The notes under the pieces are model-generated. The model was not told the origin of the DNA. It was given only the letters and a program-made list of their open reading frames with translations, and did no database searches. Positions 34,070-42,257 of a DNA stretch of 64,000 bases are shown here, piece by piece. The DNA comes from Microcaldota archaeon. GTDB lineage: Archaea; Micrarchaeota; Micrarchaeia; Norongarragalinales; SBBD01. Positions within the stretch are counted from its first letter, which is position 1. Each line of letters begins with the position of its first letter. Made by a program: the position numbers and the translations under genes. The stretch spans positions 186,001-250,000 of the forward strand of contig JAHJQN010000003.1 of assembly GCA_018819225.1 (NCBI GenBank). Reading direction: 5' to 3'.

Positions 34070-34147
34070 GCCAAATCACCTAATAGTAAATAGAGCGAGA
34101 TTTCGATCGGTTTGAGGATTATTAACGGTTTGGTTTAATCGCTCGAA

Positions 34148-34663
34148 TCATTTCGAAAATTTCCGGTCCAGTTTTTCGAGTTTGGGCGCGATGACCAAGC
34201 GACAATACGGTGCATCGGGATTCCGATCGTAATACCGCTCATGCTTTTGCTCCGCAGGATAAAAACGATCCAAACGCCTGATTTCCGTCACAACGGCGTG
34301 CGCATGCTCAACCGCTTTTTTCCGCACGAAGAATTGCACGCGATCCATCTGGGCATCCGATGTGCACAAAATAATGGAACGGTATTGCGTGCCCACATCG
34401 TTTCCCTGGCGGTTTAACGTCGTGGGATCGTGAACGGAAAAAAAGATCGTCAACAGTTGTTCCAACGAAACCGTCGAAGAATCGAATTCGAGTTGAACGA
34501 CTTCCGCGTGACCCGTTTCCCCCGAGCACACCGTTTCATAGGTCGGGTGAATCGCATGACCGCCCGCATAACCCGGTAGGACGCTCTTGACGCCGTTCAC
34601 GCGCGCGAACACCGCCTCCGTGCACCAGAAACAGCCTCCACCCAACACAAGGGTATCCATCAT
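34148..34663 (-). CDS. msrA: peptide methionine sulfoxide reductase A
   Basis: 171 residues with the GGGCFWC active site (Cys11) next to the N-terminus, the GYAGG segment, the TGHAEVVQLEFD block and YYDRNPDAPYC near the end, all standard for MsrA. It reduces methionine-S-sulfoxide in proteins. No signal peptide, so it should be cytosolic. It sits 78 nt from the cytochrome-b5-like lipoprotein on the same strand, with a TTTAATGG promoter-like element above its start. Confidence 0.93.
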   Translation of the reverse strand: MMDTLVLGGGCFWCTEAVFARVNGVKSVLPGYAGGHAIHPTYETVCSGETGHAEVVQLEFDSSTVSLEQLLTIFFSVHDPTTLNRQGNDVGTQYRSIILCTSDAQMDRVQFFVRKKAVEHAHAVVTEIRRLDRFYPAEQKHERYYDRNPDAPYCRLVIAPKLEKLDRKFSK

Positions 34664-34817
34664 ACCAGAACGGGATTACCGCCATTAAACGCTTTGGTTG
34701 AATATCCGACCAAAGAAACACGAATATTATCAGCCCGTCCGTCACTCCTCACAGCCGAAGCTCGGTAACAAAGGACTCATCATCTAATGAATAGATGCAC
34801 GCCCAACATTAAAAGAG

Positions 34818-35159
34818 TTACCCGAACCCGGCTTTCAACCAAACGAGCAACGCGTACGCATCCAATTCCGCGGAAGCCAGTACCGCAATAAACAGGAAGG
34901 CGAGAAGAGCGGCCAACACGGTTTTCTGAAAAACACCCACCTTCAAATCCCGCACGTAGGCCCGGTCACCCACCCGCTGTCGATGAACGAAGTATAACCC
35001 GAGAACCACGGTGGAACATACGACGTACCATTCCAGCCCAGTACGCGCACTCCCCTCGAATAACGACGGGACCCCGAAAAACAAGGTCACCGCAAACAGG
35101 GACAGCGCGTAATACGGGCGCCGAACAAAATCCTGAAACGGTTCGCTGAAACTGGCCAT
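34818..35159 (-). CDS. small membrane protein (113 aa), unknown
   Basis: From the ATG at 35159 (MASFSEPFQDFVRRPYY) it has three or four hydrophobic segments (ALSLFAVTLFFGV, YVVCSTVVLGLYF, VLAALLAFLFIAVLA) and no recognisable motif. TTTTATTCAT lies about 25 nt upstream, which supports this start; a longer reading would run into the divergent proline dehydrogenase gene. No function proposed. Confidence 0.6.
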   Translation of the reverse strand: MASFSEPFQDFVRRPYYALSLFAVTLFFGVPSLFEGSARTGLEWYVVCSTVVLGLYFVHRQRVGDRAYVRDLKVGVFQKTVLAALLAFLFIAVLASAELDAYALLVWLKAGFG

Positions 35160-35225
35160 TGAACCCCAGAAGGACGTAAATGAATAAAAGCGTTCGGAAT
35201 CAACATACGGGCATAGGGCTGTTTC

Positions 35226-36311
35226 ATGATCGTCAAAAGGAAAATGGCGGAAGTCGGTTACCGCGTGTGGTCCGCTGCAGGCATAGAAAACGGTTTGAAG
35301 CACGCCGATAAGCTGCAACGACGAGGCGGAGGAGCGATCCTCAATATCCTCGGCGAACACCATCACTCTGAAAAGGCGGTCGAGCGGGATATTCAATCCT
35401 ATTACGATTTAATCGATCGCATTGCGGAACATCGTGTCAAAACGGGCAGACAATGGGCTCGGTCCAATGCGCGCATTTCCATCAAACCCACGCAATTCGG
35501 ATTTCACTCAATAGCTCCAGAAGGAGGTCGCAGTAAGTTCACCATGGAAAACCTGTGGGCCATCATTAATTACGCCACCAAAAACGGAATCAAAGTCGAA
35601 ATGGATATTGAAGATTCCTCTTCCCATAATTTCACGATTCGGGCCTATCGAGAATTTGCACGACGGTTAAATGTGGGAGGAAGAAATGGGATGTTGGCAC
35701 TCGCCTTACAAGCCAACTATCCAAGAAACCACGCCTTAGGCTTGATGCGCCGTGTTCTCTCATTAGCTGAAAATCAGAAAATTCCGGTGGGCCTCCGGTT
35801 ATGTAAAGGGATATATCAACCCCCGAACGACCCGAACGCTCTCTCGGAGCAAACGCATTTGGCATCCATCCTGCAAAATTACCGCAGCATGGTGGTCTTA
35901 TCTCACAACTTTCAAGTTCAACATCCGGGATTGCTGAAAATCGCCATGGCTTCGCATCGGGACGATATGCATGACCTAGCGGATACGCTCGTCAAAGATC
36001 ACGAAACCCAGATGCTGAAAGGGATTCGTGGGCCCTTCAAACGCATGCTCGCCCGAGAAGGAAAAGGCATTTGGGAGTATACGCCCATTGCCATTTCCTC
36101 CACGGAAAAAACGAAAAAACCCCGAAACATATTCAAGCGCGTGGGACGGTCGTGGCGCATTGAACGCGAACGACAACAATCCGCAGGCGCTTATGCCGAA
36201 CGCCGCTTCGGAAAAGCCATGAAATTGCTCTGGCGAACAGGAACGGACTATGTGACGCCCAAGTATTTTCCGCCTATCCGGATAGGAAAAAAGCGTTCGC
36301 GCGAAGAGTAA
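35226..36311 (+). CDS. proline dehydrogenase-like FAD enzyme
   Basis: 361 residues with the layout of the bacterial-type PRODH barrel: ILNILGEHHHSEKA (about 37-50), ISIKPTQFG (about 87-95), IKVEMDIEDSS (about 120), LALALQANYPR (about 155) and VGLRLCKGIYQPP (about 192-205), where Arg/Lys contact proline and FAD. It would oxidise proline to pyrroline-5-carboxylate. The C-terminal 90 residues are basic and extra. No P5C dehydrogenase is nearby, so the pathway partner or true substrate is open. It is divergent from a small membrane gene. Confidence 0.78.
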   Translation: MIVKRKMAEVGYRVWSAAGIENGLKHADKLQRRGGGAILNILGEHHHSEKAVERDIQSYYDLIDRIAEHRVKTGRQWARSNARISIKPTQFGFHSIAPEGGRSKFTMENLWAIINYATKNGIKVEMDIEDSSSHNFTIRAYREFARRLNVGGRNGMLALALQANYPRNHALGLMRRVLSLAENQKIPVGLRLCKGIYQPPNDPNALSEQTHLASILQNYRSMVVLSHNFQVQHPGLLKIAMASHRDDMHDLADTLVKDHETQMLKGIRGPFKRMLAREGKGIWEYTPIAISSTEKTKKPRNIFKRVGRSWRIERERQQSAGAYAERRFGKAMKLLWRTGTDYVTPKYFPPIRIGKKRSREE

Positions 36312-36345
36312 AAAGGAGGAGACTACCTTAAACGAGACGATACGA

Positions 36346-36993
36346 ATGAATGCGAAACAAAAAGCGCGAGCCATTATCCAACGCCTGCGCTCACGATATC
36401 CCGAAGCCATGACGGGACTCGATTACGGAACTCCGATTCAACTACTGATTTCAACGATCTTGAGCGCGCAATGCACGGATGCACGCGTGAATCACGTCAC
36501 GCCAAAATTGTTCAAAAAATTCAAGAACGCTTCCGACTTTGCTCGAGCGAATCGCATCGAACTGGAACAGCGGATTCGAAGCACGGGCTATTACCACGCG
36601 AAAGCCCGACACATTCAACGGGCGAGCCGGATGATCATTGAACGGTTTAACGGAAAGGTTCCGAAAACCATGGAAGAGCTGGTGCAGCTTCCCGGCGTCG
36701 GAAGAAAAACCGCGAACATCGTACTCGGAAATGCGTTCGGGATCTTAGACGGTATCCCCGTGGATACGCATGTCCAACGCGTGTCGAAACGACTGGGATT
36801 AACGCATCACAAGGATCCAGCAAAGATTGAGCGCGATTTGATGAAACTCGTTCGAAAAAGCGAACGCCTGCTTATTTCCGACCTCTTGATTTTTCACGGA
36901 CGCGCCATCTGCAACGCCAGAAAACCGCACTGCAGTCAGTGTACGATAAGAACCTGGTGCTCTTCAGCCGGAACCGTTCCGGGAAATTGGTGA
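36346..36993 (+). CDS. nth: endonuclease III (DNA glycosylase/AP lyase)
   Basis: 215 residues. It contains the helix-hairpin-helix LVQLPGVGRKTANIVLG (about 122-138), the catalytic Lys in that loop, the Asp in GIPVDTHVQRVS (about 149), and the four-cysteine iron-sulfur loop CNARKPHCSQCTIRTWC near the end. It removes oxidised pyrimidines and cleaves the abasic site. Length and motifs are normal for the family. Confidence 0.95.
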   Translation: MNAKQKARAIIQRLRSRYPEAMTGLDYGTPIQLLISTILSAQCTDARVNHVTPKLFKKFKNASDFARANRIELEQRIRSTGYYHAKARHIQRASRMIIERFNGKVPKTMEELVQLPGVGRKTANIVLGNAFGILDGIPVDTHVQRVSKRLGLTHHKDPAKIERDLMKLVRKSERLLISDLLIFHGRAICNARKPHCSQCTIRTWCSSAGTVPGNW

Positions 36994-37056
36994 GCGAGCA
37001 AGCATTTTATTAAAAAGAGAGCCATGCCATAATTAGATCAGAGAGGTTGAAACCGA

Positions 37057-38538
37057 TTGGTCCAGCGAATCCTTAAACACGTAGCGGACGTGATATTATT
37101 CGTAGGCGTCGCGTTGCTGGTTCCCGCTCTTTTCGCGTATTCCCAAGGAGAATCCATGTTCCTCCCTCTGCTCCTTCTCGCGTTCCTCATGATTCTTCCG
37201 GGCCTTCCGAGGCTCATGAGCAACTTCGGGCAATTCGCGCGAGAAACGGCCACGGGATGGTGGCACCGCCTTCAAGGAAAACCCGTGGAAGGCCGTCCTT
37301 GGAACTTCGCCGTATCGCTTCTCACGCTTCAATTCATTAAAGCCAAACAAGCCGAACGCTTGAGCCGCTCGGAAGCGCTCGTGATTGCCTCACTCGCCTG
37401 GCTCATTATACCCCTCGTCGGCACGATCCCCTACATGGCGGCAGGATTTCAAATGGAGAACGCATTATTCGAAAGCGTTTCCGGATGGACCTCGACGGGT
37501 TTAACGACGATCGCATCCCCCGAAACCCTTCCATTGAGCTTGATTTTCTTCCGCAGCTTCACGCAATGGGTCGGCGGAGTCGGAATCATCATTTTCGCGC
37601 TCATCGTTATCAAGGCGCCGGCCGCCAGCGAGTTACTGAAAGCCGAGGGACGGGAAGGAATCGATGTCGGCATTCGGAACACGGTGAACAAAATCTGGCT
37701 CATTTACTTCACGCTCACGATCTTGGGCGCGTTATTCCTATGGTTTTCAGGCCTCACCGTTTTTCAAGCGATCAATATGGCCATGGCCGCCATCGCCACC
37801 GGTGGTTTCCTTCCATCGCACAGTCTGGCGTTTACGGTATTTCAGAAAATCATCATGATCCTCATCATGATGGCCGGGGCCACGAGCTTCGCACTGCATT
37901 CCGAGTTCTTTCAAGGACGGTTCCAAAAAATGGTTCACAACACGGAATTCAAAGTCTTGCTGATGGCGATTCCGTTGTTCGCCGTTATCATGTACTTGCT
38001 CGGCGACCCGTTAGATAATGCGTTCTTCAACGTGACCGCGGCAATTTCAACGGCTGGATTCACCGTCGAGAACTTGGGCGGGCTATCCGATTTCTCAAAG
38101 TACATGTTGTTGCTGCTCATGGTTTCGGGTGCGAGTTCGGGATCAACGGTTGGAGGCGTCAAACTATGGCGCATGGCCACCATCCTTAAAAGTCTTCGAG
38201 CGAAAATTCGCAGCTTTTTCCTACCGCACGGGACGGTGCAGGTCATCAAAGTCAACGGAAAGCCCGTCAGTCAAGACCAAGTGGTGGAAAGTGGAAGCTT
38301 TATATTTCTGTACTCGCTGTTGCTCCTTTCGGTCGCCGCCGTATTCATGGCATTAGGCCTGCCGAGCATGGACGCGTTCTTCACCGTCGCCTCCGCTCTC
38401 GGAAACGTGGGCTTGACGACCGTGAGCATGGCCTCGCTTCCCCTCGTCGGAAAAGCCGGGTTGATGATCGTCATGTATTTGGGGCGCATTGAAATTCTGC
38501 CCAGTTTAGTTTTGTTGAAGTACCTCAGGGGTGGTTGA
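37057..38538 (+). CDS. trkH: TrkH-type potassium uptake channel subunit
   Basis: 493 residues, about ten membrane helices carrying the four pore-loop repeats of TrkH/KtrB proteins: SVSGWTSTGLTT, AIATGGFLPS, ISTAGFTVEN and ALGNVGLTTV. It takes up K+ and is gated by the TrkA protein encoded next. The start codon is TTG, with GAGAGGTTGA upstream and a TATA-like TTTTATTAAAA at 37007-37016. It overlaps trkA by 8 nt. Confidence 0.92.
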   Translation: MVQRILKHVADVILFVGVALLVPALFAYSQGESMFLPLLLLAFLMILPGLPRLMSNFGQFARETATGWWHRLQGKPVEGRPWNFAVSLLTLQFIKAKQAERLSRSEALVIASLAWLIIPLVGTIPYMAAGFQMENALFESVSGWTSTGLTTIASPETLPLSLIFFRSFTQWVGGVGIIIFALIVIKAPAASELLKAEGREGIDVGIRNTVNKIWLIYFTLTILGALFLWFSGLTVFQAINMAMAAIATGGFLPSHSLAFTVFQKIIMILIMMAGATSFALHSEFFQGRFQKMVHNTEFKVLLMAIPLFAVIMYLLGDPLDNAFFNVTAAISTAGFTVENLGGLSDFSKYMLLLLMVSGASSGSTVGGVKLWRMATILKSLRAKIRSFFLPHGTVQVIKVNGKPVSQDQVVESGSFIFLYSLLLLSVAAVFMALGLPSMDAFFTVASALGNVGLTTVSMASLPLVGKAGLMIVMYLGRIEILPSLVLLKYLRGG

Positions 38539-39166
38539 ATTGAACGTCGTCATCTTCGGAGCCGGTAAAGTCGGATTGACCTTGCTCCAATTACTCGAAA
38601 ACTCGGATCACGGAATCACGATCGTGGACAAAAACAAGGAGGTCTGCGATCTCATTGCCAGCGAAAGCCGCGCCGTCGTCGTCCACGGGGATTGCACGGA
38701 TCCGGAATTGCTGGATAGCTTGAAACTCGAGGGAATGGATTTCGTGGTGGGCGTGAGCGGAGAAGAAGAAGTGAATTTCCTGGCCGCCATTTATGCGAAG
38801 CAAGCAGGTGCCCGCCACATCATCGCGCGAAGCAACAGTCGACAGCATTCCGCGATTCTGCAAAAACTGGGAATCGATGCCATGATTCCGGAAATCACGC
38901 TCGCCAGAGATCTCGCCAATCAAATTGTTAACCCCACGATCTTTGCCATGCTGAACCCCGGAGAAAGCAACGTGGAGTTATTCGAAATACAAATTACCAA
39001 AAAGCAGGACGGAGAGAAGGTGCACGAAGCCGTCAAACATCCCGGCGTGTCCATTCTCGCGTTGTTCGACGGAAAGAAGTTCTCGCTTCCCAAGCCCACG
39101 GATCGTTTGAAAGCGGGAACGATCGCCATCGTGGTGAGCACGAGTGGCAAGCGATCGCTCGAATAA
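38531..39166 (+). CDS. trkA: TrkA NAD-binding regulator of potassium uptake
   Basis: 211 residues: a Rossmann domain (VVIFGAGKVGLTLLQLLE, then IVDKNKEV with the ribose-binding Asp, and VVHGDCTDPELL) and a C-terminal RCK_C domain from about residue 135 (ESNVELFEIQITKKQDG). It binds NAD(H) or adenine nucleotides and controls the TrkH pore. The 8-nt overlap with trkH gives coupled translation, the standard arrangement. Confidence 0.93.
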   Translation: MVELNVVIFGAGKVGLTLLQLLENSDHGITIVDKNKEVCDLIASESRAVVVHGDCTDPELLDSLKLEGMDFVVGVSGEEEVNFLAAIYAKQAGARHIIARSNSRQHSAILQKLGIDAMIPEITLARDLANQIVNPTIFAMLNPGESNVELFEIQITKKQDGEKVHEAVKHPGVSILALFDGKKFSLPKPTDRLKAGTIAIVVSTSGKRSLE

Positions 39167-39186
39167 ATGGCGCCGAGTTGTACGCA

Positions 39187-39197
39187 ATGTTTATATA
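39187..39197 (+). promoter_or_regulatory. TATA box of the proteasome gene
   Basis: TGTTTATATAG lies about 85 nt before the ATG at 39279. The leader contains ACTCA-type short repeats (about 39208-39246) and ends in GAGGGAGG. Confidence 0.6.
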
Positions 39198-39278
39198 GAT
39201 TACGCACTCATGTAATTACTCACTCATTATTTTAGAGTGCTACTCACCCGATTCATATTCTTCACGAGGGAGGCACAG

Positions 39279-39896
39279 ATGGATGAAAAAAAATTCATGA
39301 AAGGGACGACTACGGTCGGGATTATCTACCCGCACGGCGTCGTGATCGCAGCCGATAAGCGTGCGACCATGGGCTCGTTTATCGCTTCCAAAGAAGTGGA
39401 AAAGATTTTTCAAATCGACTCCGCGGCCGCCATGACCATCGCCGGAGGGGTCGGCGACGCGCAAAACCTCGTGCGATTGATGCGCGCGGAACTGGACTTG
39501 TACAAATATTCGAACGGTCAATCCATGCCGATTCTCGGCGCGGCTACCCTGTTGGCCAACATTCTTCAAGGCAACAAATATTTCCCGTACCTCGTTCAGC
39601 TCATCGTCGCCGGCGTGGATGAAAAACCGCGCTTGTTTGATTTGGACCCCATGGGCGGATTGCTCGAGGAACGGTATACGTCCACGGGCTCGGGAAGCAT
39701 CGTAGCGTACGGCATTCTGGACGAACACTTCCGAGATGACTTGAGTGAGGAACACGCCGTTCGCCTGGCCGTTCAAGCCGTGAAGGCGGCCATGAAGCGC
39801 GATAACGCCACGGGGGAAGGCGTCGATATCATGGTCATCACGAAAGGCAATGTCGAGAGGCTGTCGCCGGAACGCATGCAGACGTTGCTCAAATGA
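39279..39896 (+). CDS. psmB: proteasome beta subunit
   Basis: 205 residues from the ATG at 39279 (GAGGGAGG upstream). A nine-residue propeptide (MDEKKFMKG) precedes the catalytic threonine Thr10 in TTTVGII; autocleavage should expose it. The conserved Asp/Lys (AADKRATMG) and the STGSGS region that complete the active site are present. It forms the catalytic rings of the 20S proteasome. The alpha subunit is not in the window. An upstream start would add 14 residues that are not typical. Confidence 0.95.
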   Translation: MDEKKFMKGTTTVGIIYPHGVVIAADKRATMGSFIASKEVEKIFQIDSAAAMTIAGGVGDAQNLVRLMRAELDLYKYSNGQSMPILGAATLLANILQGNKYFPYLVQLIVAGVDEKPRLFDLDPMGGLLEERYTSTGSGSIVAYGILDEHFRDDLSEEHAVRLAVQAVKAAMKRDNATGEGVDIMVITKGNVERLSPERMQTLLK

Positions 39897-39995
39897 GCTT
39901 ACGCGCAAACCGCACCTTTTCTTCGAAGAACTCGGAAAGCGTTTCATTGGTTATTGCACTTCGCCGCATCAAATGGAATCACTCGAGGTTTCGGC

Positions 39996-41894
39996 ATGGC
40001 ATCGAACAATCACATCAAGGAACTGCAAACCAAAGTACTGGAAGTCTTGCCCAAAGAATGCGAGCTCACTAAAATCGAGATGGAAGGACCGCAAATCGTG
40101 TTGTATCTGAAGAACATGCAGGCGTTCACGAGCGACGAAAACTTGATCACGCGCATTGCGTCCCACATTCGGAAAAAAATTTTGTTGCGAAGCGATAGTT
40201 CGGTGCTCATGCCTCCGGAGAAGGCCGAGGAGCGCATTCGACAAATCGTTCCAGACGATGCCGGTATTAAGGAAGTGAAATTCGATCCCGTGTTCAATGA
40301 AGTCGTGATTGAAGCGCACAAACCCGGCGTGGTGATCGGAAAGAACGGCCTCGTGCTGAAAAACGTTATTTTGGAAACCGCGTGGAGTCCGCGCGTATTG
40401 CGTTCTCCGACCTCGCCGTCGGAAGTGATTACCGCCATTCGCAACGCATTGATCAAAAACTCGAGCACGCGAAAGAAGTTCTTGAATACGCTGGGCAAGA
40501 AGATGCTGCAGGAGGAGAAATCGACGGACTGGGTCAAGATTACCGCGCTGGGAGCGGCCCGCGAAGTCGGACGCAGTTGTTTCCTGCTTCAAACCAACAA
40601 TAGCAACGTGATGCTCGACTGCGGCTTGAACGTGGACACGTCGGAACCCACGCGGGCCTATCCCTACCTGAATGCCATGGGACTCGCCCTCGAGAAAATC
40701 GATGCCGTGATCATTACGCACGCGCACTTGGATCACTCCGGCTTCCTCCCTTACTTGTACGCGTACGGGTACGAAGGACCCACGTATTGCACGCCCCCCA
40801 CGCGAGACCTCATGGTGCTCTTGCAGCAAGACTGCATTAACGTGATGACATCGGAAGGCAATACGCCCCCGTACACGGAAAAGGACGTCAAGAATATGTT
40901 GAACCACGTCATCGTTCGCAAATACGGTGAAGTGACCGACATCACACCCAAAATTCGCTTTACGTTCCATAACGCCGGCCACATTCTCGGAAGCGCTATG
41001 GCGCATTTGCATATCGGCGAAGGCATGCACAATCTCGTGTACACGGGCGATCACAAGTTCGGGCGAACGAATTTGTTCGACCAGGCAGACGTCCGGTTCC
41101 CGCGCGTGGATACCGTCATTACCGAATGCACGTACGGGGCGCCGCAAGACATGCGTCCGCGCATCGACGAAAGCGAGCGGCAACTCATGTCCGTGATTCA
41201 CGAAACCATTCAACGGGGGGGCAAAGTATTGATTCCCGTGCTCGCGGTCGGCCGCGCGCAAGAAATCATGCTCATCCTCGAGAAGTACCTCCGGAACGAA
41301 AACATACCCGTATACATTGACGGCATGTGCCGAGAAGCCAGCGCCATTCACACCGTATACCCCGAGTACATGCACCGCAACGTTCAGCGACGCATATTGC
41401 AAAACGATTCCCCGTTCGACAAACCACTGTTCAAGAGCGCAATCGGTATGGACCGAAAAGCCATCGTGGACAGCGAACAACCCTGCGTGATTCTCGCCAC
41501 GTCCGGCATGCTCACCGGCGGGCCCTCCGTCGAATTCCTGAAACTCATGTCCGCCAATGAAAAGAATTCCATGATCTTCGTCGGATACCAAGGCGTGATG
41601 ACGCTCGGTAGAAAAATCCAAAACGGAAATTTGGAAGTACCGATTCTCAACGATAAAAACAAGTTGGACTCGCTGAAAATCAACCTGCAAGTGAGAACCG
41701 TCGAAGGATTCAGCGGCCACTCCGACCGCATGCAGCTCTTGAACTTCTTGCGCGCCATCAAACCGCGCCCTTCCAGCGTTTTCATGGTGCACGGTGAAGA
41801 ATCCAAGTGCGAAAACATGACACGCACCGTCGGCCGCATGCTCCACGTCGATGCCCGCGCCCCGATGAACCTCGACAGCATCCGCCTCAAGTGA
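39996..41894 (+). CDS. aCPSF1: KH-domain beta-CASP ribonuclease
   Basis: 632 residues from the ATG at 39996 (GAGGTTT upstream). Two N-terminal KH-like RNA-binding regions (about 1-140, one with VVIGKNGLVLK) are followed by a metallo-beta-lactamase core with ITHAHLDHSG (about 235-244) and TGDHKFG, then the beta-CASP insert and the C-terminal GHSDRMQLL and FMVHGE motifs. aCPSF1 (FttA) cleaves RNA and acts as the general transcription terminator in archaea. Conserved in essentially all archaea; the copy here appears complete. Confidence 0.95.
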   Translation: MASNNHIKELQTKVLEVLPKECELTKIEMEGPQIVLYLKNMQAFTSDENLITRIASHIRKKILLRSDSSVLMPPEKAEERIRQIVPDDAGIKEVKFDPVFNEVVIEAHKPGVVIGKNGLVLKNVILETAWSPRVLRSPTSPSEVITAIRNALIKNSSTRKKFLNTLGKKMLQEEKSTDWVKITALGAAREVGRSCFLLQTNNSNVMLDCGLNVDTSEPTRAYPYLNAMGLALEKIDAVIITHAHLDHSGFLPYLYAYGYEGPTYCTPPTRDLMVLLQQDCINVMTSEGNTPPYTEKDVKNMLNHVIVRKYGEVTDITPKIRFTFHNAGHILGSAMAHLHIGEGMHNLVYTGDHKFGRTNLFDQADVRFPRVDTVITECTYGAPQDMRPRIDESERQLMSVIHETIQRGGKVLIPVLAVGRAQEIMLILEKYLRNENIPVYIDGMCREASAIHTVYPEYMHRNVQRRILQNDSPFDKPLFKSAIGMDRKAIVDSEQPCVILATSGMLTGGPSVEFLKLMSANEKNSMIFVGYQGVMTLGRKIQNGNLEVPILNDKNKLDSLKINLQVRTVEGFSGHSDRMQLLNFLRAIKPRPSSVFMVHGEESKCENMTRTVGRMLHVDARAPMNLDSIRLK

Positions 41895-41905
41895 CGGGAT
41901 TTTTA

Positions 41906-41931
41906 CGAGGGAAAAACCGTTTTCTCCCTCG
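41906..41931 (+). terminator. hairpin after aCPSF1
   Basis: CGAGGGA (41906-41912) pairs with TCCCTCG (41925-41931), a 7-bp stem 12 nt beyond the stop codon. It is a candidate 3'-end hairpin; a T-rich tract lies before rather than after it. Confidence 0.45.
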
Positions 41932-42008
41932 GAGGAAAACATTTATTAAGACCCGTTGCGTCCTTAGCTCACTCGTTTTTTTAATGAGTGAAAAAGAGGT
42001 GTTTTTTG

Positions 42009-42158
42009 ATGGTGAGAAAGCCTTTTGGAGGGAAAAAAATCTCGTTCAAAGGTCAGAAAAAGACCTTGGAACAAGTCTTCGGTTCTGCCGGAGTAACGCC
42101 GAGTCTGATGACGAAGAAATTGTGGCAACACATTAAGCGCTTCCGCTTGATGAAATAA
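42009..42158 (+). CDS. SWIB-domain-like microprotein (49 aa)
   Basis: MVRKPFGGKKISFKG..., a 49-residue protein with a basic head and a C-terminal part GVTPSLMTKKLWQHIKRFRL that reads like the core of a SWIB/MDM2 helical bundle (leader helix, then LW.YIK-like helix). SWIB domains mediate protein contacts in chromatin and transcription complexes. GAGGTG precedes the ATG, and the leader has a TATA box (ATTTATTAAG, 41941-41950) and a TCACTC/GAGTGA hairpin at about 41970-41992. Function unknown. Confidence 0.65.
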   Translation: MVRKPFGGKKISFKGQKKTLEQVFGSAGVTPSLMTKKLWQHIKRFRLMK

Positions 42159-42257
42159 GTTCGGTGGGTTGATCACGCGGGCCACAATCCGCGTGAATCT
42201 TTCTTTTTTCTGCGTTTCAGAACATCATTTATTAACCCGTTCTGCTTGAAGATCTCC

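Noticed and set aside
39969..41942. 657-codon open frame on the minus strand opposite aCPSF1
   Set aside because: It mirrors a well-recognised essential gene in another frame, is rich in His/Val runs and has no family signature.
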